Notes under the pieces: generated by a model | Seen by the model: the letters and a program-made list of their open reading frames with translations, nothing else | Database searches by the model: none | What the model was told of the DNA's origin: nothing | NCBI RefSeq assembly: GCF_001632365.1 | Contig: NW_024468528.1 | Location: 62,001 to 126,000 of the forward strand | DNA length: 64,000 bases | Reading direction: 5' to 3' | Origin: Laetiporus sulphureus 93-53 | Lineage: Eukaryota > Basidiomycota > Agaricomycetes > Polyporales > Laetiporaceae | Program-made: the position numbers and the translations under genes | Shown: piece after piece, positions 35,213 to 45,536 of the stretch | Layout of the letters: each line of letters starts with the position of its first letter | Numbering within the stretch: position 1 is the stretch's first letter

Positions 35213-36925
35213 TGTCACAAATACAGTCCTTGTGACCCTAACCATTCTCATATAAATACTCTAAGCACCAGCACTAAGCGCTGGACCAGACTATACATCA
35301 CTTAGTCAGGTATCCAAGCGCACATCTGTATATTACACAGATGGTGCTAACGCACATAGCATATACATTACTTATGCTGATATAGAGAATAGGCTAGAAG
35401 GGTCGCCTGTAAGGACTAGATCCAACATACAGTCTCATGTCCTCACGTGGCCTCCAGCGAGCTATGCTGCTATATGAACCTATAGCCGAAAGGCATCCAG
35501 CAAGCGTAGAATGAGAGAGAAAGTAGTCACGTGACTAAAGCCCTATAAATGGAATATGTCACAAATGTACCGATCATATACAATCTGACACAATGGATTG
35601 TATTACGATCACAGTTCCCAAGGGAACCATTGAGTCCTCAATAAGGTTGTATCGGCACGTGACATATCGGGATCAATCAGAGATCGATTGACTAGTCACC
35701 TATATTAAAGTCCAGACTATACTTAGCCTTATCAGAACTTGCGGCATACAATAGTCATTGAGATAGATCTCATAGCGTCTATAAGACTGAACAAACCAAG
35801 CCTAAATCCTAGTTTCATTAGAGACCTGTTAAAGGATTAGGGCAAGGCAGTCTACGCTATCCATATCCCACAGATACGATGGAACAGCTCCTTACTGGAC
35901 TTAGCATATGCGACAACCCGATCCCTGATAAAATCCTCAATAGGGTTGCGTCATTAAGTCTGGGCCATTCCAGAGCTATATCAAGATAGAACATCTGGAT
36001 CATTCATATGCATCACCCAGCGTACACATAACGTACACTTATGATGTAATGAGTCCAGAATGTCTAAAGCACACATCACGTGCAGCTCAGATCTGCAGAT
36101 CGGGCCTTCGATCTGACNNNNNNNNNNNNNNNNNNNNNNNNNNNNNNNNNNNNNNNNNNNNNNNNNNNNNNNNNNNNNNNNNNNNNNNNNNNNNNNNNNN
36201 NNNNNNNNNNNNNNNNNNNNNNNNNNNNNNNNNNNNNNNNNNNNNNNNNNNNNNNNNNNNNNNNNNNNNNNNNNNNNNNNNNNNNNNNNNNNNNNNNNNN
36301 NNNNNNNNNNNNNNNNNNNNNNNNNNNNNNNNNNNNNNNNNNNNNNNNNNNNNNNNNNNNNNNNNNNNNNNNNNNNNNNNNNNNNNNNNNNNNNNNNNNN
36401 NNNNNNNNNNNNNNNNNNNNNNNNNNNNNNNNNNNNNNNNNNNNNNNNNNNNNNNNNNNNNNNNNNNNNNNNNNNNNNNNNNNNNNNNNNNNNNNNNNNN
36501 NNNNNNNNNNNNNNNNNNNNNNNNNNNNNNNNNNNNNNNNNNNNNNNNNNNNNNNNNNNNNNNNNNNNNNNNNNNNNNNNNNNNNNNNNNNNNNNNNNNN
36601 NNNNNNNNNNNNNNNNNNNNNNNNNNNNNNNNNNNNNNNNNNNNNNNNNNNNNNNNNNNNNNNNNNNNNNNNNNNNNNNNNNNNNNNNNNNNNNNNNNNN
36701 NNNNNNNNNNNNTCCGACATGGGACTTCAGGCCACCCAACTGAGGGCCTGCTTGCAGTTGTGTAGTGATACACATTATCCTGCCACCGCCTTCTCTAGTC
36801 GCCCTATCACGTCGACCACCATGAGTTGGTTCTGGATGTTAGAGGTAATTCATGTCTAGTCAGGATCACATCTGTGCCGACACATTAGCTTATGTTTGGA
36901 GGATATTCCCGAGTGATTCGTGACA
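35213..36925 (+). repeat. 3' LTR of the LARD-like element, with assembly gap
   Basis: Matches 27920-29634. Total length is 1713, including 595 N at 36118-36712, consistent with the 1715-base partner. It is followed by the CTATC duplication. Confidence 0.9.
36118..36712. other. Assembly gap (595 N)
   Basis: N run within the 3' LTR. Long frames crossing it are artefacts. Confidence 1.
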
Positions 36926-36930
36926 CTATC

Positions 36931-37857
36931 CACGTGTCGAGCGAATTCCTTTCCTGTAGGCTCATAGGATATAGCTTTGCCGGGCATGGTAATGATGCCT
37001 CTGGAACAAGTTCGATTGGATGATCATAGGGCTTTCTTGTGGGCATTCGTTCTGACTGCTTCTTGGAGAACACACCACCATACTCGTGGAAGTGTTTGGG
37101 GACATAGGCTGACCAGTAGTCTTTGTCCTGTTCTCCATTTTGCGGCGTTCTATCCTGATTCCTCTTGGTGTCAAGACCCATAATGAGCGATGCTATGACT
37201 TGTGCATCAGGGTCCTCTGATATGTAATGACACCCATTTAATGAAGCTGTCCATGTTGTTCCAGTTATCACCTAACTCCTGGAAACTGATGAACTCCATT
37301 AAGTCTTCGATGTGGGGGATGTTTGTGTCTTCCAGGTCCTCCTCCTGGACTGCTACTCGTGAGGGTGTGCATCTGTGTGGGCATCGGGTGAATTCAACTG
37401 TGAGTTTTCTCCAATCCACTTCGGGATTGTGCTCTTTAAGGAAACTCATGCCTAGTATAACGTCTTTGTGGCCTATATCGGTAACCAGAAGACTTTGTCT
37501 GCTTGTGTGGTTTCTGATAGTTATACTGAGAAGAACCCTTTTCTTAATAGTTCCACCCTTGTTGTGAGATGCGTCTGCATTATAAACCCTGATCTCCTTC
37601 TCAAGTGAGATCGTAGCAAAATTTAACCGATCAACCAGCCATGGGTTGATGTAACAGGAATATGCTCCTGAATCGAGGAGTGCCTCAGTCTGGACTTCCC
37701 TTACTCCCTGTCTGAGGTGAACAGGTAAATCGATCACATATTTTGACGAACCAGTTGATGCAATATAGAGAAAACTCGATACTGGTACATGCGAGAGCGA
37801 GTAGGTACTAGTACAATGTCTATGGAAACTCTGGCCAGACCTCAGAGAACCCGCCAA
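36931..37857 (-). pseudogene. Gypsy pol, 5' part: aspartic protease and start of RT
   Basis: On the minus strand from 37857, the frame shows a retropepsin-like domain with LLDSGAYSCYIN as the active-site loop and ILGMSFLKEHNPEVDW as the second conserved block. A second piece (37271-36931) holds the pre-RT and RT finger region with FHEYGGVFSKKQSERMPTRK and DHPIEL. The coding sequence then stops at the nested LTR element and resumes at 27914. The protease frame overlaps the end of gag near 37842-37857 in a different frame, which would fit expression by programmed frameshifting. That is inference. Confidence 0.8.
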
Positions 37858-39451
37858 AGAAAATTCTCATCATTTTCCACCTCCGTGATCCTAGCTGCTT
37901 CGACAGCTGGTTCCGGTTCTGCCTCTTTGCCCTTTGCGTCATAGCTGGCAAGGAAAGCACGGACTGCTTCTTCTCTCGCTTTGCTGTCGTCAGAACTGTT
38001 TGATGCTGCTGGTGTAGATATAGCCCTTGTTGCTTGGCCCCACTTTGGCATTTCCAATTTGCCTTTGTACTTGGGGTCTGGGCAGCACTGCTTAAATATG
38101 AAGGGGTGCTTCCCGCAATGTACACAGAGCTTCTTTTCCAGCCATCCTTCCTGTTCCTTGGTGAGTTGGGATACTCAGTCAACGACCATGGCATTAGGAT
38201 CTTTCTGGGCTCGTGGTGCCTGTGATAATGCCATTGTCATTCCGCGCTGTCCTGCCTTGTAAGCTCTGAACTTGGACTCGAGTTGGAGACATAGGTCGAG
38301 ATACTCCAGCCATGTGATCGGGTCGGTGATACCTAAGCTGTCTCGTGTTACCATTGCCTGGCGTACGTCCTTGTCTCAGTGTTCAGCGATGTAGCCGATA
38401 AGTGCAGTGTGCCCCAAGTTGGTCTTGGTGACCCATTGGCGGAACTTCTCTGTGAAGGAGACCATAGTGATGTAGGTCTTGGAGCAGATCTCCTTCAAGT
38501 GTTGTTGTGCATCCTTGTCTGGGTCGAGGGTCCTGTAGTTTACCTTGAGAATGTCGATGAAGTCTTTCCAAGTGCCGAGTGATTGCCGTGCTGCTGCCTT
38601 TGTCACGTATTCTGACATATAGGTAAATGCGCCACCTTCCAAGTGCAGTAGTGCTGTGGTAATCTTTCTCTCGTCGTCGTTGATCTCATTTCACCGCATC
38701 CAGATGCTGAGGAGCCAGTCCTCCAGACTTCCTTTGCCCGAGTAGTGTGGAGGTTCAGCTATCTTGATGTGCAGTTTGTGCGATTGGACCATGCCGGAGG
38801 TGTGACCTTGCATCGTTGAGACGCCGCTTGCTTTGAGCGAAGCTAGCTCATGCCGTAACTTGGTGTTTTCAGCTTTTATTTTCATCATCTCTTTTTCTAT
38901 ATCAATCATAGCCCCTTGGTTCCTGTGACTTCATCGTTTAGGACAACTATATGTGCATCCTGAGCCTTGATCTTGTCCGAAAGTTTTTCGTTCTCGGACT
39001 TGAGTACTGCCTCCTTAAGTCGTTACTCAGTTTGAGCAGATGCGATGGAGGCCTCAAGAATTCTTTTGTGCTCGTACATTTTGTCGCCGAGTACATTGTA
39101 CATTTTCTTGAGTTCGTTGTCGACCATTGACTTCATTACGACGATCACCCATTCACGAATGTTATTGGGTATTTCGTCGGGTGCGGACTGTCTGATGGCG
39201 TCTTCGAGACGTTCGTATTCGTGTCTGTCATATGATCATGTGAGGGGTATGTATGCCAGGAGGAGTGATGGTGTTGGGGATGATGGTCCTCCAACGTGTG
39301 ATGCGGAGTCTTCAGGGGTGAGCTCCAGTGATGGTTGTCTAGAAGCACGAGGTGTGCTTCCATCATGTGCTGTTGTCTCGATGTTTGGTCGAAGCACATC
39401 CTGCATTCTTTGCGTAAAAGTGGACATGTGTGCTCGACCGGTGTCTGACAT
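37842..39451 (-). pseudogene. Gypsy gag (capsid / nucleocapsid), broken by stops
   Basis: Starts at MSDTGRAHMSTFTQRMQDVL (39451). It includes a coiled-coil-like stretch, a capsid-type helical region (WKDFIDILKVNYRTLDPDKD, then FTEKFRQWV) and a zinc-knuckle-like CVHCGKHPFIFKQC. In-frame stops at about 39239, 39024, 38694, 38374 and 38176 interrupt it. Most are TGA where a W or R codon is expected. The frame ends with NFLWRVL at 37842, next to the overlapping protease frame. Confidence 0.75.
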
Positions 39452-39466
39452 TGCGTTATAGTATAG

Positions 39467-40324
39467 CTAATACAAAAAATTCAAGTATCTCTTCTTTGAG
39501 ATCTCGAACAGCACCCTGACTATCCTGTCCAGTGTCTCCTGTTTCCCAATCTGTTTGAAGCTGATTCTGCCTATCTTCAGGCAGACCGTGTTGATAACCT
39601 GTTTCTCAACGAATGTGTATTCGCGAGCTCCCATGTAAAGGTCCACACAGACCTTGTCTAATTCTGACGATAGGCACTGTAATCCTCTGCCTCTTAGATT
39701 CTCGTCGAGGCATTCCCAGAAGGCTCCTAGTAAGGGTTGGAGCCTAAAGCGAGTAGCGGATACTTGCTTTTTAAGGGTGTCGAGGTGAAGTGTGGGCCTG
39801 ATTCTCGATGGAAGTGGATGGATTGGTCTCACGTGTGTGTTAACTTTGACGAAGTTGGGGAGTGGTCGCACTGGCTGTGGAGCGACAATGACTGGGGGAA
39901 TAGCGTTGGAGGTGATAAGTTCTGGGGGTGGCGCTGGCTTGTGACTACCAGTGGTAAGACGTCCTGCTCTCGGCTTGTAGCATTCAAGTGGTGGGGTGTG
40001 ACTGCGGGGTTTGTGAATGATACCGCGCTTGATGATGTGCATAGTGTCGACTACTCTGGCTGCTGCACGCTGTCTGTCTGTGAATGATGTGCCTAGCAAT
40101 GCGAGTGTGAGGAGTCTCCCGCATTTCTTGTTGGTTTCTTGGCACTTGTAATGAGCGTCAGGGTCTTCCGCCTTTGTGGCCTTGCACTTTGCTGCCTTGG
40201 GCTGCTCAGTGTCTTGCTGAGGCTCATGCCTGGTAGAAGTCAGATTGGATTGTGTGTCAAAAAAGCCACGTGCTATGGCTGAAACTGCTTGCACTGAAAA
40301 TACATGGCCACTTGTGTTGAACAC
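39467..40324 (-). CDS. Unidentified 285-codon ORF between 5' LTR and gag of the Gypsy element
   Basis: This minus-strand frame opens 37 bases inside the 5' LTR boundary and ends 13 bases before the gag ATG. The product is basic. It has a CQETNKKCGRLLTLALLGTS segment, a Pro-rich centre (THVRPIHPLPSRIRPTLHLD) and a C-terminal part rich in charged residues ending KKRYLNFLY. I see no zinc knuckle or known gag domain. It is unbroken although the neighbouring gag and pol frames carry many stops. It could be an additional element-specific protein or a divergent N-terminal gag piece. Confidence 0.5.
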   Translation of the reverse strand: MFNTSGHVFSVQAVSAIARGFFDTQSNLTSTRHEPQQDTEQPKAAKCKATKAEDPDAHYKCQETNKKCGRLLTLALLGTSFTDRQRAAARVVDTMHIIKRGIIHKPRSHTPPLECYKPRAGRLTTGSHKPAPPPELITSNAIPPVIVAPQPVRPLPNFVKVNTHVRPIHPLPSRIRPTLHLDTLKKQVSATRFRLQPLLGAFWECLDENLRGRGLQCLSSELDKVCVDLYMGAREYTFVEKQVINTVCLKIGRISFKQIGKQETLDRIVRVLFEISKKRYLNFLY

Positions 40325-40361
40325 TAAGCAGGGGTGCAGAAAATTGTCAGATTGTTTCTAA

Positions 40362-41036
40362 TGTCACAGCACCACTGGACAAGAGATCAAAAAGACTAAA
40401 AAAGGAACGGTCACGTGGAACGTGCCGCCCTGACCCCCCTGATCCCTAAAGTGGCTTGGAGAGCCTAACACTTACTAGCTGGGTAGCAAGCATATGGAAG
40501 GGTGAAAGATATATGGTGGAGCTGGTAGGCTCAGTGGGTGCTACAGTGGTAGACGAGGAGAAACAATCTGAGGTTTCGTCCTCTACATGCTGGTCTTATA
40601 TACATGTACAGGTGCTGACTACTACAGAACATGCTATTGGCTGTCTTCGTGCCTACACTACTAAACTATACACGGAACAATAAGTGGGAGAATCTATCTA
40701 TAAGTAGAACAATAGGTGAGAAGATCGGTCTTCATCCGTAACAATGGTGAGACGATCCATCCTATCGTGGTAAAGGCTATACCTTGAGCTGATTGCCTAG
40801 ATGATCCTAAACAATAGTCCTTGTTCCCTTGTTCTCAAATGAGTGCCTCTATTATATCCTGGAATAGACAGGTCTGACTGTATCATCCGCGGGTCTGGAC
40901 TGTAACATGTGATGTGGACTATCACCTGATCTCTACGTGTCGCATCTGTGGCTGAGTGGCGTGAGATATTGGTGAAGCACGTGATTTGTGGCGTGAGAAA
41001 AGTCACGTGTGGACTTTGTGGCGAAAATCTGTGACA
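40362..41036 (-). repeat. 5' LTR of the Gypsy element
   Basis: 675 bases matching 23923-24597, followed by the CTTCT duplication at 41037-41041. Differences from the partner are predominantly transitions (for example CACGTGCGG versus CACGTGTGG near the end). Confidence 0.9.
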
Positions 41037-41041
41037 CTTCT

Positions 41042-43788
41042 TCATACATTCGCGTGCAATTGGAAAGGCCCAGGGCTTTTGATAAATATCATTTTGAGTG
41101 TCTTGAAGCAGCGCAAAGTCATCGAGGAAGCTGTAGTGTGAGACTTTCGACCAGTTGAGAGTGGGATGTGGAGGATCGAGTGTGAGGGCCGCAGCATTGT
41201 ACGTCTTCACAGCATTGTGGATTGCCTTGCACCGGGTTTGCAGGGACTTTGCAATGTGAGTGCGCACCCGATATGCTGCAAACAGAATTAGCCAACAACG
41301 AGTACAAAATGTAATGATACTTACCAGTCTGCATGAGATTGAAGCTCAAAGAGACGCTGTATGACAAGGCGTTGAAGATGTTCGAGTGCACGGTGATATT
41401 GTCGCTCGGCAATATACTTCACTGTTTCCATGTACTCGCGATCAGTCAGTTGTCAACGCCTCATGATGCCCATCTTGACTTCCATGGTAGCAACCTCATG
41501 CAGGAGCATGCGCTCACGCTCCTCGCTGTAATGCCACTTTGTCTCGAGCTTCTGTGTGTGTGATGCCTCAGTGTAATAGTCGACAGTGCCAGCGGAGGGT
41601 AGGACGAAAGTATAGTCAGATGGGATGGAACTGACGAACTGTGCATGTGCAGTTTCCACTTGCACATGCACGGCACACCATTCTTGAAGTTTCTCAACAT
41701 ATGCAATGGTGTGCACATCCCACGGGGGTTTTTGACCCAAAGTTTCGAAATGTTTTAAAGACCATTTGATGAGATCGTCATGGCTGACCCCGAGAGTTTG
41801 CATGGTGTTGGCCAGTGTGACCAAATCCTCGTTGATGATCTTCAGGGCCTGTATGCAGTTGTTGTACAACATAAGGCTTAGATTACTGTACTTCTCATTG
41901 TTCCATTGCTGGAAGAAGAGATCGATGAGGACATGCCGACGGTAGGGTGACATGTACCGGATGACCGATGCGAGGCTGTTGGATGCACTGAAGAGGTGTT
42001 CGAGAGTCTCGCCATCCTCGAGGCCCATCCCCTTAATGACGTTCGGGTGATTCTGCATCTGGCAAGTGTAATTGTGAGTATATCCATGAAATGTGTTCAC
42101 GCAGCACCGAGCGCTGCTTTGCAGCCAATCTGGCCCCAGTGAACTTCATGCCGTGGTTTCCTGGAATACACACCCAATATCATAGGGCACAATAAGCCTG
42201 ATGCCGAAGACTTCTAGTGCCTTGGCCAAGATTGCCAGGGGATATTTTGTGCTAATTGTGACAATCGTTAGCATGAAACAGGTTGAAATGCATTGTAAAC
42301 TCACAGTTCACCACTCTGAACCATGTCCGCAACCCAGAGCACGAGGCCGTGCCTGCAGGCAGCTACAAAAATGCCTGCCTCATCGAATATGGCCCACATA
42401 CGCTTGTGATCCTCGGAAGCCGCTGCCTTCCAGTTGGTCACACATGGAGCTGTTGTGACGTTGCCATCATCACTGTCCGTCAGATCCCCCTCTACCATCA
42501 TTGAAGTCTTCATGCTGGGCACATCGCCATCACCGTCGCTTTCAGCCTCATCATCGTCTTGCACAGGCTGTCCACTGCAAGCATCAACCTTCTTCGAGCG
42601 AGGCCTCGACTTCACCTCATTGGCATAGCAATCGACGAAGTCCCGCAATAAGAAGTAGTTGCTCGCTTTAAAGTTGTGCATGTCACCGCATGCACGGCTG
42701 CCGACCTGTGCGATTTGCTTGAGTGAATTATTGTTGTCCATTGCGAAGATGCGCCATCACTCGAGGGATGGCTCACTATCAAGCTCATATGCACAGGCTG
42801 GGCATGCATTCAGGACACATCAGTTAGGTGTGTCTCGACCTAGCGTAGCGTCGATGCACTTGCAGACCTCACACAAAATGCTGAGGTAAATGTCGAATGT
42901 GTTTGTGATGGCAGTGCAGTAGTGACGTCAGAAGGGAATCTTGTAGTAATATAATACGAGCTTTGCGAAAGCTTCCACACTGAAGGATGGCTTGAAGAGC
43001 CTGATACAGTGAAAGAGCTCGAGGGTGGAGAAGGAGATAGCCAGGGATGGATTCATCAGAGATGACCCGAGGTATTCGCTATGCGTGAGGGCCTCAGAAG
43101 CAGAGACATCTTCGGCTCCACAGTGTATAGTTGCTGATGTTGCCAGGGTATAGATGTCAAGTGTGTCAATGGTAAAATCATAAGGGGAGGGGTTCTCGCT
43201 AGGCATGACCACTGTCGAATATTTCCATTGGAGGTAAGAGTCCACGAGACCGAGAAGGAGAGGTTGCCAGTTGGTGTCCATGCGGTCTACCCATTGACGC
43301 CATGTCCGAGCATCTTTGTACCATCGTTCTCACCACCTGGAAGGATGTAAGTATGGAGCAATCCTCGCACAATTATTGCAATGCACCTCGAGCCCATTAT
43401 ATCCCTGAGTGCATGGATGAATGACTCATCTGCAGGCTCATCCTCCCAGTCTGCATCCTCTCCTCCTCCCTCTTGCTGGATGTTCATGAGAACATCCTCG
43501 ATGTTCATGCCGCTGTGGTCAGGGGGCAAATCCTCACCTCTAAGTTCTGTGACAATCTTGCGTGACTGTTGACTGAGTCCTACAACATGATACATTAAAT
43601 ACTAATATATCATCCACCGTAGTAAAGAAAAACGTACCTGATGTCCTTAGAGCCTGCCTTTGCTCCACCTTCTTATTGTCCTCCACGATACCAGTCATGC
43701 CCAGAGTCATGCCCAGAGTCTGCTTTGAGAAGGTGGCTACAGTCATGTGTGGCTTGCGGCATGGCTTTACATGCCCCATGGCCACCAC
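41042..43788 (-). pseudogene. KDZ transposase, N-terminal and central parts
   Basis: Minus-strand exons read in order. An N-terminal piece runs from about 43788 (GHVKPCRKPHMTVATFSKQT). A block at 43281-42928 has TLELFHCIRLFKPSFSVEAF. A Cys-containing block lies at about 42860-42780 (NACPACAYELDSEPS). The core runs from 42741 with MDNNNSLKQI and ending MWAIFDEAGIFVAACRHGLV. The 42100-41453 block has YTHNYTCQMQNHPNVIKGMG followed by SASNSLASVIRYMSPYRRHV, hallmark KDZ sequences containing catalytic-domain residues. In-frame TGA codons at 42928-42930, 42820-42822 and 42757-42759 disrupt it, and the gene is cut by the Gypsy element at 41037. The C-terminus lies at 23917-23483. Confidence 0.8.
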
Positions 43789-44004
43789 AGAGCTGAGTGG
43801 ATGAAGCAGATGACATCAAAGTGAGATTGTCGGTGGCAGAGTGAAAAGCAGGGTGGCGCATTAAACAAGTCATCATGATGTGTCATGTCACATGTCTCAT
43901 GTGATGTGCCTGAGACGGCAGGTTAGAATACAAAATACACTCCGATTTCTACACTATGGCATTGAGGGAGTAATGTACATCAAGAATATTAAAAAAAACA
44001 AAAG

Positions 44005-44340
44005 TAAAAGTAAAAGAAATGAGTAAGATGGAGGGTCGTCGTCGCTGTCAGCGGCGATGACGACGCACAGTGCTTCGACATCTGGGACAGCGGGTGGGGA
44101 GATCCAGTGGCCCAGGTGCGGGCCGACAGTGGCCAGGAGGTGCAGTTGATCATCTGATTAGCGCTGATCATAGTTATCAGCCACGTTGATCGACATTCCT
44201 ATGTAAGGTAAATTCCTGCGCTATTGCCGGTGGTATTGGCAGATGGTGGGGAATTGACCTTCGGACCTTCTTAGGTTGCGGAGCTGGCCGGGCATGGCAA
44301 TCTAGTAAGGTCTGCAGTTCGTGAGGTCCAGGTGAAATTT
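44005..44340 (-). repeat. Right terminal inverted repeat of the KDZ element
   Basis: Inverted partner of 16606-16945. The outermost recognisable block is GTGAGGTCCAGGTGAAATTT (44321-44340). An A-rich stretch lies just inside. Confidence 0.75.
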
Positions 44341-44850
44341 TCTCTGCTAGTTCAAAATTTAAATCATTTTGTCCAGTGCGGTCCCTCATATATTACTAAT
44401 CTGAATGCACGACACCATAAAATACATTAGTGTTTGAGCTAGGCTTCATAATGTAGACTTTGTGCTGGTAGCAAATCAAAGAAAACTGCTGATGCATACT
44501 ACACCTTCCTAAATTATCTGAGGATTTTGTGTGATCAGAGAGAATGACTCACACCTCTAAGAAAGTACCGATTCTCACTGCAGGAAAGGCTTTAGAATTG
44601 AATTCAAAAATCTAGCCTTTCATGTCAAGTGAATAATTTTGGGGAAAGGATTGGAAAGGGCTCATTTTGCACCTTTCCTGGGAACTAATTCGTGCCAAGC
44701 TGCCTATATTGACTCATAAATGATAGGGTGTCATAGCAGGGAAAAGTCGAAGAAAATTCGCAGTTTTTCACTCATTTCTCGTACCCCAAATCGGTATTGA
44801 GGTGTCGTTCATGAAATGTTGTTCATGAAATGCAACGTGAAGGCTATGTA
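44341..44850. other. Non-coding spacer between KDZ element and MITE
   Basis: AT-rich sequence without supported genes. The KDZ boundary is on the left and the MITE target TA at 44849-44850 on the right. Confidence 0.5.
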
Positions 44851-45408
44851 CAGTTGTGGACAGCCAAACACGACAATTTTAAGACATATTTCTAAAATGT
44901 CTGATATGTATCAGAATCGATCTGGATTGATGAGAGGGTATCTGTAAATAAATTTGAGGCAAATTCTTCGAACCGTTTGCCCACAAAAGGTGATTTTCTG
45001 ATCCAGAACCTCTTAAAATTTGGCGGACCCCCAAAAAGAGGTCTACAAATCACATAAAATGCGCCAATTGACTCCTTTTGAGTTCCTGTACATCATTCCG
45101 TTAAAAATTTGCCAAAAATAACGATGGAAATTCAGCAAAAAATTACGCAAGTTGGCCATTGTGACTTGAGCTCAAGACCAACAAATCATACATGGTACCT
45201 GATCTGTATGTTTGTAGCTGAAAAAGTTCTGATTTTGGCCTAAAAATTTGGCGGATGCCAAAAATGCATGGGAAAAATACAAAGAAAGTGTTTTTGGACG
45301 TTTCTCGACACTTTGAGTCTGAATCTGTACTCAAAATCAAAAAGTAACGAGCCGTTCTGGGCGGAATAAATTCGTTTTATTTTTGTCGTGTTTGATTGTC
45401 CACGACTG
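44851..45408 (+). mobile_element. Tc1/mariner-like MITE, intact copy (558 bases)
   Basis: The left end CAGTTGTGGACAGCCAAACA and the right end, whose reverse reads CAGTCGTGGACAATCAAACA, form terminal inverted repeats of roughly 28 bases that continue to ...CACGACAA. Both ends are flanked by TA (44849-44850 and 45409-45410), the target of Tc1/mariner transposases. There is no coding capacity. A second copy in opposite orientation is at 7952-8497 and a terminal relic at 5573-5600. The right end is 128 bases before the start codon of the HNH gene, so it may contribute 5' UTR or promoter sequence. Confidence 0.85.
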
Positions 45409-45536
45409 TACCTCCAGCCACTTCAGCCACAGCGGGGTTTGAAATCGAAAGGAATTGCAAACCAACAAGTTTAACCTCAAGTCCCTCACAGTCACAGCCG
45501 CCACTAGCCGCCACTTGCCACCCGAAATATTCGACA

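Larger units (their letters stand above)
27920..36925 (+). mobile_element. Non-coding LTR element (LARD-like) nested in the Gypsy RT gene
   Basis: Two ~1.7-kb LTRs start TGTCACAAATACAGTCC and end GATTCGTGACA. The 5-base target duplication CTATC lies at 27915-27919 and 36926-36930. Plus orientation is indicated by a polypurine tract AAAAAGGGGG just before the right LTR (35201-35212). The internal domain of 5.6 kb has no recognisable gag-pol reading, so the element depends on another retrotransposon for reverse transcription and integration. Its insertion separates the first part of the Gypsy RT from the palm. Confidence 0.9.
23923..41036 (-). mobile_element. Ty3/Gypsy LTR retrotransposon with chromodomain and dUTPase, interrupted by a second LTR element
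   Basis: Two 675-base LTRs (TGTCACAGCACC to TCTGTGACA) flank it, with a perfect 5-base target duplication CTTCT outside. Minus orientation is shown by the coding strand and by the polypurine tract GAGAGGGGGGCAG abutting the 3' LTR at 24598. Removing the nested 9-kb element leaves about 8.1 kb. The order on the minus strand is an unidentified ORF, gag, protease, RT, RNase H, integrase, chromodomain, dUTPase. It is not currently functional: several premature stops are present and RT is physically split. It sits in the transposase gene of the KDZ element. Confidence 0.9.
16606..44340 (-). mobile_element. KDZ (Kyakuja-Dileera-Zisupton) DNA transposon, degraded and hosting nested insertions
   Basis: Inverted repeats of roughly 335 bases mark the ends. 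The left one at about 16606-16945 runs from AATTTTTCACCTGGACCTCA inward to ACTCATTTCTTTCACTT. The right one at about 44005-44340 is the matching inverted copy. Removing the 17.1-kb retrotransposon nest leaves about 10.6 kb, which holds a KDZ transposase pseudogene on the minus strand and several further minus-strand coding remnants, one with an RNase H1 N-terminal-like domain. KDZ elements are cut-and-paste transposons of eukaryotes, abundant in Agaricomycetes. The outer boundary is uncertain by a few bases and I could not assign a target duplication. Confidence 0.75.

Noticed and set aside
35981..36859. Several 200-260 codon frames across 36.0-36.9 kb
   Set aside because: Artefacts of the N run in the LTR.
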